Shown here in pieces: positions 1 through 8,073 of a stretch of DNA of 13,078 nucleotides (position 1 is its first letter; every line of letters starts with the position of its first letter). The position numbers and the translations under genes are program-made. The DNA is taken from positions 1 to 13,078 of the forward strand of contig JALDAH010000022.1 in assembly GCA_022729275.1 (NCBI GenBank), in the 5' to 3' direction. Under the pieces are notes generated by a model, which had not been told where the DNA came from, searched no databases, and saw only the letters and a list, made by a program, of their open reading frames with translations. This DNA comes from Candidatus Nanoanaerosalina archaeon. GTDB taxonomy: Archaea > Nanohalarchaeota > Nanosalinia > Nanosalinales > Nanoanaerosalinaceae.

Positions 1-482
1 TCTACCTCGATATCAACTTCCTGCACTCCTTCCTCATCAAAAGCAGATTCATTGACTTCTACAGAGGTGTTGAATCCGAAGTCTTTACTGGTCCGGTTGA
101 AAGGTGAAGCTTCAATTTTTTGATATTTTGCACTTTCATTTATGTAGCCAGTGATGTTTGTCTTTCCTTTATCGTTGTAATGGTTTTCTATGTCTTCCAT
201 ATCATCTACATTTAGGTTAGAAAGTGGCTGATCCATTACAAAATTTATCGATCCTCCTATTGATTCATTTACCTCAACTTCTGATAATATCCCGACCTCT
301 CTTTCTCCATAAAATTCTAGAGAAGCGTTGGGAGTGGTTGGAGCGTATAGAGTAAAAGCTTACATCATCTCTATTTCATTAGAGTTGTCCTGGGCAACTG
401 CGTTCTGGGAGTTTAGGATGGAAAAAGAAAGAATAGACAAAGATATTATCATTACCAAAAGAGTTTTGTTTTTCACTCTCAT
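1..482 (-). pseudogene. Secreted sequon-rich protein broken by an in-frame TAA (partial, runs off left edge)
   Basis: Read from the ATG at 482-480, the frame gives a basic N-terminus (MRVKNK), a hydrophobic core, and a likely Sec cleavage region around AVAQD. Forty codons in, it hits TAA at 362-360. The same frame then stays open without a shift to the window edge, about 120 more codons. The part after the stop looks like real protein: it contains seven N-X-S/T sequons (NAS, NES, NIT, NES, NRT, NTS, NES), as expected for an N-glycosylated archaeal surface protein, and acid-rich, beta-like sequence. A TATA box 25 bp upstream of the ATG is intact. The single lesion suggests recent inactivation, a sequencing error, or readthrough. 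The family is not recognised, and the C-terminus lies outside the window. Confidence 0.6.
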
Positions 483-499
483 CTTCAAAAATTCGTAAA

Positions 500-513
500 A
501 AATATTTATATAG
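500..513 (-). promoter_or_regulatory. TATA-box promoter for the broken secreted-protein gene
   Basis: On the minus strand the sequence CCTATATAAATATT is centred about 25 bp upstream of the ATG at 482. This is the spacing of an archaeal TATA box to a leaderless start. The CC just before it could be part of a BRE. From here to about 700 (514-700) I see only AT-rich sequence with no supported gene. Confidence 0.5.
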
Positions 514-700
514 GTTTATAAAATAATTTAAAGTTTTCTTCTGAATCTAATTTCTGGAACACACAGTGTAAAGAATTGGTGGGAAAAGCTTCAGTGCAAA
601 AACTCAGTGATCTCTGTTAGTTTCAACTCCAACTATTTCTCTTAAATGATGCTACAGAACAAATATTGTTGCTGCTTTAAAATTGGAATTATTTATTTAA

Positions 701-1128
701 ATAAAATTTGAAAGACCCGGGAAATACATCAGGTTCCCAAACCTGAATAGGGGTGGGACCTGGAAGAGGATAAATGAGCTACAAAAGTATCTCAGGGAAA
801 AAGAATTCAACAGTCCCAACTTTGAGGGTATAGACTACAACTGGTATTTTGAATCCGGCAACCACGTGAAGATCGGGGTGAGCTGTACTTTTAATACGAA
901 GGACTGGAAGTTTTTACGGGAAGGAAAGCCCGAAACAATACAGAGCTGCTTGATAGGATGGACAAAAACGAACCTAAAAAAGGGCTGGGCCTGAACTATG
1001 AAGGTTCTAACGACATTGTTATGATGCACGACCATCCATTCACGGACAGGGAACTGTCCAACAAAGTTTTCTATGCTATCATAGATAAGCTGGACGATAA
1101 AGATTTCGAAAAAGTATTACCTGGATAA
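701..1128 (+). pseudogene. Decayed unrecognised gene with ATA start position and one frameshift
   Basis: Two overlapping reading frames make one plausible protein of about 142 codons. Frame one begins just after a TAA with ATA AAA TTT GAA at 701 and reads IKFERPGKYIRFPNLNRGG, then a stretch with TWKR and DYNWYFESGN, and loses sense near 925-935. It then stops at TGA 992-994. The second frame picks up nearby with NTELLDRMDKNE and continues through LNYEGSNDIVMMHDHPF to TAA at 1126-1128. Codon use and composition look protein-like on both sides of the junction. The first codon, ATA where ATG would be expected, suggests that the start was also lost. I recognise no family, and no intact copy is present in the window. 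The longer open frame on the opposite strand here is a shadow. Confidence 0.5.
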
Positions 1129-1150
1129 AGATAGCTTTTTCCCAAAAAAA

Positions 1151-1330
1151 ATGGGAAAGAGCAGACAGCCCGTACTTGTAACTCAGAAAGCTTTAATTCT
1201 AAACTCAGAAGGAAAGCTACTTGTTCTCTAGGACAGCACCAACAAGAAATTGGAGTTTCCCGGAGGACACCTTGAGACAGGAGAACAGCCGGAGGACAGG
1301 GATTTAGATATACAGATCCGGAAGGAGTAA
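1151..1330 (+). pseudogene. Nudix hydrolase remnant with in-frame TAG and missing C-terminal half
   Basis: From the ATG at 1151 the frame reads MGKSRQPVLVTQKALILNS and then KLLVL, the first beta-strands of a Nudix fold. TAG at 1229-1231 follows, and the same frame continues DSTNKKLEFPGGHLETGEQ. FPGGHLETGE is the opening of the Nudix box (G-x5-E) of enzymes that hydrolyse nucleoside diphosphates linked to another moiety. The REUXEE part that should come seven residues later is missing. The frame instead degenerates and stops at TAA 1328-1330. At under 60 codons, against about 130-150 for a normal Nudix protein, it cannot be functional. The lost part appears to have been replaced by the tail of another gene, listed next. 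Confidence 0.65.
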
Positions 1331-1356
1331 TAATTGAGTTATGTCAAAATTCATGA
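1300..1356 (+). pseudogene. 3' end of a VOC/glyoxalase-type gene fused to the Nudix remnant
   Basis: In a frame different from the Nudix remnant, the DNA reads GFRYTDPEGVIIELCQNS and ends at TGA 1354-1356. The pattern G-F-R-x-x-DP(E/D)G-hh-IEL is the usual C-terminal strand of vicinal-oxygen-chelate (glyoxalase/bleomycin-resistance) proteins, with E of IEL the metal ligand. Nothing upstream in this frame belongs to that family, so only the end of the gene survives. The junction with Nudix sequence lies near 1295-1302, consistent with a deletion that joined two neighbouring genes. The call rests on about 18 residues only. Confidence 0.45.
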
Positions 1357-1418
1357 AAGTCAAAGTAAGTGAAATAAATATAGATTATATAAATAAAACC
1401 TGTTAACTCTAAATAATT

Positions 1419-4184
1419 CTAGCCACCAGCTCTATTAGTATAAAAAATCCTGCTAGAAACCTTCTTATCCACAAATTTTCCAGATACACCTAGCTCATAT
1501 ATCTCCAATTGTTTCCTGTACTCCTCATGATTGGTCCTTGAAACATCGGTTTTCCAGTCAATAATCTCTAATTCACTCTCTTTCACGTGCAAAAGATCTA
1601 TAACACCACTGTATACAACCTTCCTGCCATCTTCTTCTACAGGTACTAGGATAGGTACCTCCGGTCTTAAATCACCTTCTAGACTGTCTATGAATTCTTT
1701 AACCTGTATTTCATCTTTATTACTCGGTTCAACATCTTCGCCTTTTGCATATCTCTCAGCAAACCGGTGAACCATAGTACCAAACTCAGACCCTCTACCA
1801 ACCGCAGTCTCATCAAGATCCATTACAGAGTGTACTGATCTCTTAACAGGCACTTTTATCTCAGGAACATCAACCTCAAGTTTATTCTTTTTTATTACCT
1901 CTTCTTCTATTTCTTCAGGCTCAGGATCTTTAAACTGTTTCTCAAGCTCCAGGTTCTCAAAGAAAGTGCTTTGTTTTCCCTCCTCGGCGGAGAACAATAG
2001 ATGGTTTTCCGCTCTTGTCATGGCAACGTACATCAGCCTTCTTTCCTCATCATAGTCTTTCGATATGACTTTTGATACCAGGTGTGCCTTCCAGTTGTCG
2101 AAGCAGTACCTATTATCGGGATCATAAAACTTCTTCATTCTCAATCCTACCGTATCATCGTAAATTATTCTTTTCCTGTCCGTCCGACTGGACGGGAACC
2201 TGTCTGTGTTAATATTGGCGATTAAAACTATAGGGTACTGCAGTCCTTTTGCGGAGTGTATGGTCTGTACTGTAACTGAACATTCTCTTGAGTTGTCTAC
2301 CTCGTATCTTGCCTTGCTCTCTATGCTTTCAACCACAAAGTCTATCATGTCTCCGAAGTTCTTCAGACTTGATTCGAAAACGTTTTGCAAAACCTCCAGA
2401 AGTTTGTCGGAGAAAGCATTGTCTATACCATACCTGTCAAGGACTTTTCTCGTGACGGCGGAAATATCTCCTATATCTTTCAGTTTCTCCCTGAATTCTT
2501 CCATGTCTTCCGGATATTTTTTTCTCCCGAGTATACTCTTCATCTCTCCGAAGTCATAACCTGCCTCTTCTAGTACCACGCTCCAACCTTTTTTTGAATC
2601 TCTGTAATCCATTATCCTGAGCCAGGCGAGTAACAGTATAGCAGGCCTTGTTCTAAAAAGTTCAACTCCTCCTTCGTATCCCACAGGTATACCGTACTCT
2701 TGAGCCCTATGATAGAGCTCGATACCAAACTTCCTGTTTCTGGTGAAAACAGCGATGTCTTTGTAGCCTGGTAGACCGTCATCTATCTCGTATTCCGGAT
2801 TGTTCTCTATCTCCTGTATCTTTTCAAGAACTGCTTCTATCTCCTCCTGGCTCTTGAAGGCCTCTATCCTTGTTACAAAATCCCTTTTTTCTTCCTGTTT
2901 TCTGTCAGGTAAAAGAGAAACACTCTCCCTGATGGTTTCCTCCCTGTCTATCTTTTCATCTTTTTTACCAGGTAATACAAGACTGTCCCGGGAGAACTCC
3001 AGTATTTTCTCTGTGGACCTGTAGTTTATCCTGAGAGGTATCTCAACTACATTTTCTACATCATATGTTATCCTTTTTTCTCCAAAGTTCAGCTGTCTTT
3101 TATAACGTTTTATACGGGATTTGAAGTTTTTTATGTTGTTGACGTCTGCGTGCTGAAAGCTGTAGATAGATTGTTTCCAGTCCCCGACAGCTGCTATGTT
3201 TCCTTTTGACAGGAGCATTGCAATCTTTAACTGTATCTCATTTGTGTCCTGGAACTCGTCTATAAACGTGTAGCTGAATGATTTATCCTCTCTTACCTTT
3301 TTGTTCTCCATCAATAATACGTAGGCAAAAACCAGCAGGAAGCTGAAGTTCAGATAGTTTCTGGAAAGGCAGTATTCCATGTATCTATAGTAGACATCGT
3401 GTATAAAATGTTTCAGCTCATCCCTGTCCTCTTTGAATGCTTCCACAGCGTAATCTTCGTTTATCTTTTTGTCAACATATGGCTGTCCACGTAATTCAAT
3501 ATTGGACGGAGCATTTTCAGGGAGACACTTCTTAAAAATGTTTGATGTTCTGGATCTTAATTCAGAGGAACTGTTACCTACAGGGGTGTTCATCTTCCTT
3601 ATCTTTTCCATGTATTCCTCGAAGTCTCCATCAAGGTGTTCGCCCGTGTTTCTGTACCAGCCGTTCATTTCCGGGATTATACCCCGTGAGGCGAGCTCTT
3701 TTAAAATTTTTAGGATGTTCTCATCTTTTAAAGCTCTTAAAATGTTACTGTATTCCTTGTTTTTTTCTCTGAAGTGTTTCAGGAAATTTTTGAATCTCTG
3801 TCTTTCAAGCACCTTGTTCTCCACCACGTCGATCGAACTTGTTATAGTGTCGTTTATACCTATGTATCCAGGTGCCTCAAACCCTTTCTCCGACAGTAAT
3901 TGTTTCGAAAATCTGTGGAAGGTTGATATCGGGGCGTCTCTTAACTCCTTAAGACCGTAGCTGCAGTGGTTTATCACTCTTTCTCTCATCTCCTCCGCGG
4001 CACTGTTGGTAAAGGTTAATAGAAGAAGATCTCCAGGCTCCACGTCTTTATCTTCCAATATCTTTGCGTATCTTCTGGTAACGGTCGCTGTCTTGCCTGT
4101 ACCAGCACCCGCATCCACAAGGTAAATACCTTCATGACTCTCCACAAGCTTCTCTTGTTCCTTGTTAAGTTTTATTCCGGTCAT
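1419..4184 (-). CDS. AddA-like UvrD-family helicase with C-terminal RecB-type nuclease
   Basis: This 921-residue protein is a complete superfamily 1A DNA helicase-nuclease. Visible motifs in order are: Q10; Walker A GAGTGKT (26-32); Ia LLTFTNSAAEEM (55-66); DEFQDTN (309-315); GDWKQSIYSFQHAD (about 334); NYRS (about 387); IHSAKG (about 642); and YVAMTRAENHL (about 719). The last 120 residues form a PD-(D/E)XK nuclease: H806, D863 in GVIDLL, D876-W-K878 in IIDWKTD, and Q892/Y896 in the QxxxY motif. This is the AddA arrangement: ATP-driven 3'-5' unwinding coupled to strand cleavage at double-strand breaks. The gene follows the AddB-like gene with an ATGA overlap and ends in TAG. It is shorter than the roughly 1,200-residue Bacillus AddA. 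All catalytic residues that I can identify are present. Confidence 0.9.
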   Translation of the reverse strand: MTGIKLNKEQEKLVESHEGIYLVDAGAGTGKTATVTRRYAKILEDKDVEPGDLLLLTFTNSAAEEMRERVINHCSYGLKELRDAPISTFHRFSKQLLSEKGFEAPGYIGINDTITSSIDVVENKVLERQRFKNFLKHFREKNKEYSNILRALKDENILKILKELASRGIIPEMNGWYRNTGEHLDGDFEEYMEKIRKMNTPVGNSSSELRSRTSNIFKKCLPENAPSNIELRGQPYVDKKINEDYAVEAFKEDRDELKHFIHDVYYRYMEYCLSRNYLNFSFLLVFAYVLLMENKKVREDKSFSYTFIDEFQDTNEIQLKIAMLLSKGNIAAVGDWKQSIYSFQHADVNNIKNFKSRIKRYKRQLNFGEKRITYDVENVVEIPLRINYRSTEKILEFSRDSLVLPGKKDEKIDREETIRESVSLLPDRKQEEKRDFVTRIEAFKSQEEIEAVLEKIQEIENNPEYEIDDGLPGYKDIAVFTRNRKFGIELYHRAQEYGIPVGYEGGVELFRTRPAILLLAWLRIMDYRDSKKGWSVVLEEAGYDFGEMKSILGRKKYPEDMEEFREKLKDIGDISAVTRKVLDRYGIDNAFSDKLLEVLQNVFESSLKNFGDMIDFVVESIESKARYEVDNSRECSVTVQTIHSAKGLQYPIVLIANINTDRFPSSRTDRKRIIYDDTVGLRMKKFYDPDNRYCFDNWKAHLVSKVISKDYDEERRLMYVAMTRAENHLLFSAEEGKQSTFFENLELEKQFKDPEPEEIEEEVIKKNKLEVDVPEIKVPVKRSVHSVMDLDETAVGRGSEFGTMVHRFAERYAKGEDVEPSNKDEIQVKEFIDSLEGDLRPEVPILVPVEEDGRKVVYSGVIDLLHVKESELEIIDWKTDVSRTNHEEYRKQLEIYELGVSGKFVDKKVSSRIFYTNRAGG

Positions 4185-6793
4185 TTAGGTATCAAGTCCT
4201 CCATATAAAGTCTGACATCCTCTATATCTATTTCGACTTCAGGGTTGTCCACGGGAAAACCTTTTTTCATGAAGCTGTTCAAAAGTTTCAGCTGTTTCTC
4301 AACAAAATCTTCGAACTTGTCAAGGTCTTGTTTGAAGTAGTTGGATTTTCCGTAGTCCACTATCCTTTTCAAGGCGGATTCACAGCCTTTTTCGACGTAA
4401 CTGTACCTTTCCCCTATTCTCTGGGAGCAGAACTGTATGAACTTCTCCAGGAACTCTGAGTCTTCTATCCCGTCTTTCTCAAACCTGAATGGTACACTGT
4501 TTTCTTCGAAGAACTCCTTGTAGTCCTCGTATCCCATCCTTATTTCGAGTGTCTTTCTCCGGTCGTTGCTCTCGCTGACTTTTTCTTCTCCGTTTTTCTT
4601 TCTCATGATAAAATCGAACATATCTCTGGTCTCTACAAACTTTTTGAAACTTATCGGATGGTATCTTATGTTCACAAGGTCTTCCTCTATACTTGAACCG
4701 CCTGATATCTCCCCGTCGAGGTTTTCGAACACGTGGAAAAAAGTGAACTCAAGTCTTTTTTCCTGTCTTTTTTTCCTGAGGTAAGAAAGATACATCAATG
4801 CCTGGAAGTTCGGCTCTCCTTCAAGAACCTGTATGCAGGAGTTCTCTATTACCTCGTAGGCTTTTTTCATGTTTCCGGTCTTGTAGTCCACCAGGTGGTG
4901 TGTGTCGAGTAAAAGATCGACTTTTCCTTTCATCCCCAGTTCCCTGTCCGAGAACCACACCTCTGTAATATCTCTGTCTATCTCTCTGTTGAATTTTTCG
5001 GCGAAAACGTTTTTTCCGTGGAAATCAACATGTCTGAATCCTTCGGTATCTATTTCTTCTTGTAGGTATTTTTCCAGAAACCTCTTTATCCTTTCTACAG
5101 CCATATAAAACTTTGTTTCAAGTATATCAAGTTCATTGGGTTCCAAAAAGCTTTTCATTTTCTCCAGCATCAAGTCCACAAATACCTGGTCTCCTTTTTC
5201 TTCCACAAATTCCGTGTGGTTGACGTAGAACTCGGCGAAGTCGTGTAGGATATTTCCCTTTGCAAGGTGTTGGTTTTCAGTTGTTTCTGTTAGTTTGTTG
5301 AAAAGGTATTCCTTAGGCGATTTAACCAGTTTGTCAAGCGAAGACTTGCTTATCTTATCAACATGGTTTATCCGGGTTCTGAAACCTTTTCTCTCGAATC
5401 CATGTCTTTCCCCAGTTTTTTCGGAATTGTATCCTTCGTGCTCCAGATCCCTGAATGTTTCGAACTGTTTTTCCACCAGTTCGTTGATGTAGATACATGG
5501 GGTTATCTCTCCATCTACCGATGAGTTCTGCACAAGAAAGTGCTGCTGTTCTCCGTTCTGTATCAGGGCTTTGAAGTTTTTGAAACCGGTTTCCTCCTCT
5601 TTATCTCTGTTTATCCATGGTTTCTCAGAAATCTCAGGGACCCAGCCCATGTCCATCCCGATATAAAATATAATAGGTCTGTCGATATATGCGGAGGATT
5701 TTGCATCGGCTATAAGTACTCCTCTACCTGATGAATCTGTTTCAACGGTGTATGTGTTAAGGTAGTATTCCAGTCTGTTGACAAGTTCGGACGAGACCTT
5801 TTCCCCCATTATACCAAGTTTTTTGAATTCTCTCTTAAGATTTGTCCTTGTATATTTTTCGATGTTTTCAAGTGCTTCTCCAACCGTGGAGTCTTCAGTA
5901 GATTCCAGCAGATCTCTGAATTCTTCCACTTCCTGGTTTTCCACGTTTTCAATGTATTTCTCGTTCTTCTCTACAGAAATATGTATCCCCAGTTTTCTCA
6001 TCACAGGCTGGCAGTTACCAAGTTTAGTTTTTCCTGCAGAGGTGGAAAGCCTCAGAAAGCTTATAAACGTCCTCAGGTTTTCGTCTTCAGATAGTTCTTT
6101 TCTCCTCATCACGGAGATGTTTTTTGATTTCAATGCGGATTTTATCAGTGCCGAGTAGGGGCTTCCGATCTCCACGACCACCGCAACATCCAGAGCATTA
6201 TCCTGGTTTATGTTGTTTTTCACAGCTCTGATTATCTCGTTCCTTGATTCGAAGAGTTTAAAACTTGGAAGAACTTTTTTCCCTGGTTTGAAAACCTCTA
6301 TTTTATCATATTTTTGGGGTAGAACTTTTTTATCCAGTTCGTTGAACTGATGGAAGTTCACCACAGCTACATCCAGCTCTTCATCGACTTCTGCCTCTGA
6401 CATGCATGAGAAGATGTTGTCTGTAGAATTTATGACTTTCAGTATTTTTTCCAGTGTTTCCTGTTCAAAAATTCCGTATCTCTTAATGTTCTCCGGACTT
6501 CCCGTATTTTTCCAGCATTCGATAATGTTCTCAAGTATGTGCGAAGCTTTTTTCCACGGTATGTCTGTTTCCCTGGCAATCTGTATGAATAGTTCTCTTT
6601 CCCCAAGAAGCCCTTGGTTCTGGTGTTTTTTAAGGATGTGAATCTTTGGCGTGGTTGCAGGAGGCTGGAAAACAGGTTTTTCGATTCTGACATTGAGAGC
6701 ATCCATCAGTGATGCCTCTGTTGTGAAAACAAGGTCATAATCCCTGATCTTTTCGAAAAGTTCATCTACCGAAAGAGTTCTCTCCACTTCCAC
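4181..6793 (-). CDS. AddB-like subunit: degenerate helicase plus PD-(D/E)XK nuclease
   Basis: This is a protein of about 870 residues that pairs with the AddA-like gene downstream. The N-terminal two-thirds resembles AddB/RecC-type inactivated helicases: there is no GxxGxGKT Walker A, but the segment GVLIADAKSSAYIDRPIIF with IGMDMGWVPE matches the position of helicase motif V in AddB. A nuclease follows, starting at SKSSLDKLVKSPKEYLF. It has H519, D628 in KGKVDLLL, D638-Y-K640 in LVDYKTGN, and Q666 in QALMYLSY (numbered from the TTG at 6799). The AddB iron-sulphur cysteines are not seen; the first is Ser in KSPKEYLF. A charged, coiled-coil-like tail of about 150 residues follows. I take the GTG at 6793 as start, because the TATA box is centred about 25 bp upstream of it but only about 20 bp from the TTG at 6799. 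Confidence 0.85.
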   Translation of the reverse strand: MEVERTLSVDELFEKIRDYDLVFTTEASLMDALNVRIEKPVFQPPATTPKIHILKKHQNQGLLGERELFIQIARETDIPWKKASHILENIIECWKNTGSPENIKRYGIFEQETLEKILKVINSTDNIFSCMSEAEVDEELDVAVVNFHQFNELDKKVLPQKYDKIEVFKPGKKVLPSFKLFESRNEIIRAVKNNINQDNALDVAVVVEIGSPYSALIKSALKSKNISVMRRKELSEDENLRTFISFLRLSTSAGKTKLGNCQPVMRKLGIHISVEKNEKYIENVENQEVEEFRDLLESTEDSTVGEALENIEKYTRTNLKREFKKLGIMGEKVSSELVNRLEYYLNTYTVETDSSGRGVLIADAKSSAYIDRPIIFYIGMDMGWVPEISEKPWINRDKEEETGFKNFKALIQNGEQQHFLVQNSSVDGEITPCIYINELVEKQFETFRDLEHEGYNSEKTGERHGFERKGFRTRINHVDKISKSSLDKLVKSPKEYLFNKLTETTENQHLAKGNILHDFAEFYVNHTEFVEEKGDQVFVDLMLEKMKSFLEPNELDILETKFYMAVERIKRFLEKYLQEEIDTEGFRHVDFHGKNVFAEKFNREIDRDITEVWFSDRELGMKGKVDLLLDTHHLVDYKTGNMKKAYEVIENSCIQVLEGEPNFQALMYLSYLRKKRQEKRLEFTFFHVFENLDGEISGGSSIEEDLVNIRYHPISFKKFVETRDMFDFIMRKKNGEEKVSESNDRRKTLEIRMGYEDYKEFFEENSVPFRFEKDGIEDSEFLEKFIQFCSQRIGERYSYVEKGCESALKRIVDYGKSNYFKQDLDKFEDFVEKQLKLLNSFMKKGFPVDNPEVEIDIEDVRLYMEDLIPK

Positions 6794-6815
6794 ACACAAA
6801 GTTAATCATCAAATC

Positions 6816-6821
6816 TTTATA
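6816..6821 (-). promoter_or_regulatory. TATA box for the AddB-AddA-like operon
   Basis: TATAAA on the minus strand is centred about 25 bp upstream of the GTG at 6793, the expected spacing for a leaderless archaeal start. From 6822 to 7050 there is no supported gene. A run of seven A on the plus strand (6913-6919) reads as U7 for the leftward transcript from the 7293 gene and may be its terminator. A small TAGAG/CTCTA inverted repeat lies at 6874-6899. Confidence 0.5.
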
Positions 6822-7050
6822 CATCCATGGCATAGATTACTAGAACACCTAGAAACATGAAAAATCTATTTCTTAGAGGCTCTAGTATATTTTTTAGAGG
6901 GTTTTAAAGCCCAAAAAAATATTGAGAATTTAAAAATTGTTATTGTTCATTATATTTTTTTCCTATCCATAGACCCAAACCGTTATCTTTGTTTTTTCTT
7001 TAAAACTTGCCATTAACACAGGGTTAAATTGTTCCTTTAGATCAAATCCT

Positions 7051-7293
7051 TTACTGAATTGTAGTTCCTGAATCTTTCTTGTCTATTATTTTGTCCAGGT
7101 TAGTTCTCACGAAAAAAATACCTGCCAGAAATATAATTATTGTGGGGTAAAAGAAGTAAGAAGGATTGTAACTTGAGACCTCAAGTTTGATAGAGACCGT
7201 TAAAACGGTAAGAAACGATAACAGTATAGAGACCGGTATTAACACCAATGTAGATGCAACCATCACAACAGTTTTTTTCTTCTCTCTTTCCAT
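7051..7293 (-). CDS. Small two-TM membrane protein, family unknown
   Basis: This 80-residue protein has a basic start (MEREKKK), a long hydrophobic stretch at about residues 8-33 (VVMVASTLVLIPVSILLSFL), a short polar stretch (KLEVSSYNPS), a second hydrophobic stretch at about 45-63 (FFYPTIIIFLAGIFFV), and a charged tail (NLDKIIDKKD). The pattern fits two membrane helices with both ends in the cytoplasm. No catalytic motif or known family is visible. It is divergent from the YIP1-type gene, with 131 bp between the two starts. A TTTAAA box 27 bp upstream of the ATG supports the start. It could be a subunit or accessory protein of an unidentified membrane complex. Confidence 0.6.
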   Translation of the reverse strand: MEREKKKTVVMVASTLVLIPVSILLSFLTVLTVSIKLEVSSYNPSYFFYPTIIIFLAGIFFVRTNLDKIIDKKDSGTTIQ

Positions 7294-7317
7294 ATATAAA
7301 CAATATATAACCCTTTC

Positions 7318-7323
7318 TTTAAA
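7318..7323 (-). promoter_or_regulatory. TATA-like box for the two-TM protein gene
   Basis: TTTAAA is centred about 27 bp upstream of the ATG at 7293, followed on the minus strand by GAAAGGG. A second AT-rich element, TTATATATTG, at 7310-7301 is only about 13 bp from the ATG, too close for a leaderless start. Confidence 0.4.
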
Positions 7324-7396
7324 TTTTTCAGAGCGCCAATTCTACCTGATCTACAGAAAATGGTTTTCTAATGCCTTAAAATTACTTACAAAATTT

Positions 7397-7402
7397 TTTA
7401 TA
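7397..7402 (+). promoter_or_regulatory. TATA box for the YIP1-type gene
   Basis: TTTATA is centred about 25 bp upstream of the ATG at 7425, and no Shine-Dalgarno sequence lies between them. This supports the 7425 start and a leaderless transcript. Confidence 0.5.
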
Positions 7403-7424
7403 CAGAAATCAGTCAAAGTAGCTT

Positions 7425-8015
7425 ATGGAAGATATCAAGGACTGGCTCAGGGTTTGGTTCAAGAGATCAAAGAAGGTTTTAATCCATCCAAAAGAGTTCT
7501 ACAGTAAAGATATAGAAGAAAAAAGTACGGAGTACCTCATAAAGTTTGGTTTTACCACGTTATTTGCATTGTATCTGATAAACTGTATCGGTGCAATAAT
7601 CTTGTATCTTATTTACGGCAATATAACCGGTAATATAGAGCCTTTTGGAATATTTTATCTACAGGAGCTTGGTAAAAGCCTTTACGGATTTATAACCGGG
7701 ATACCGGTTTTGCTTTTTTACTGCTTTGTATATCATGCGATCCTGTACATCTTCTTTAAAAAGAGAGGTTTCAAGAAAACCCTGGAACCTTTCATATACT
7801 CGTTTACACCCGGGATATTTCTGTTTATACCTGTGTTAAACATATTTGCCCTACTTTACTCTTTTTACTTGTTTGCCAAGGGACTGGAGAAAATACATGA
7901 TCTGAAGTTCTACAAGGCTGTGATAGTGATCGCTGTTCCATGGGTCATCTACATAATTGTCATAATTCTTTTAATAATAGGGGCTGCATGGGCTTTATCC
8001 GGTCTTTATTTCTGA
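7425..8015 (+). CDS. YIP1-domain integral membrane protein
   Basis: This is a 196-residue polytopic membrane protein. The N-terminal 35 residues are basic and amphipathic (DWLRVWFKRSKKVLIHPKEF), the usual entry of prokaryotic YIP1-family proteins, where a (N/H)P-(R/K)-E-F sequence precedes the first helix. Hydrophobic segments lie at about 41-63, 83-108, 122-150 and 163-192. Proline-bearing segments (YSFTPGIFLFIPVLNIFALL) and the segment with GLEKIHDLKFYKA before the last helix fit the YIP1 pattern. YIP1 proteins act in membrane trafficking in eukaryotes; the role of the archaeal versions is not established. The gene is monocistronic, preceded by its own TATA box, and ends facing the DUF285 lipoprotein gene with the palindromic repeat array between them. 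Confidence 0.7.
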   Translation: MEDIKDWLRVWFKRSKKVLIHPKEFYSKDIEEKSTEYLIKFGFTTLFALYLINCIGAIILYLIYGNITGNIEPFGIFYLQELGKSLYGFITGIPVLLFYCFVYHAILYIFFKKRGFKKTLEPFIYSFTPGIFLFIPVLNIFALLYSFYLFAKGLEKIHDLKFYKAVIVIAVPWVIYIIVIILLIIGAAWALSGLYF

Positions 8016-8073
8016 AAAAAACTATGGTCCGGAGAACTTCATCTTACAAAGTGTAAAAGAGTTTTCAAATATT

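Noticed and set aside
1135..1159. Hairpin TTTCCC...GGGAAA as a terminator
   Set aside because: It straddles the ATG of the Nudix remnant and is not followed by an oligo-T run, so its role is unclear and it may be chance.
3469..6158. Several open frames on the plus strand across the AddA/AddB-like genes (for example 3469-3960 and 5778-6158)
   Set aside because: They lie fully opposite helicase and nuclease motifs, have Ser/Phe-rich shadow composition, and show no domain.
6439..6702. Small minus-strand frame inside the AddB-like gene
   Set aside because: It is in another frame of the same strand within clear AddB-like coding sequence, with no promoter or family.
4181..6793. Active helicase in the AddB-like protein
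   Set aside because: No Walker A (GxxGxGKT) or DExx-box was found in it, so I treat the helicase part as degenerate.
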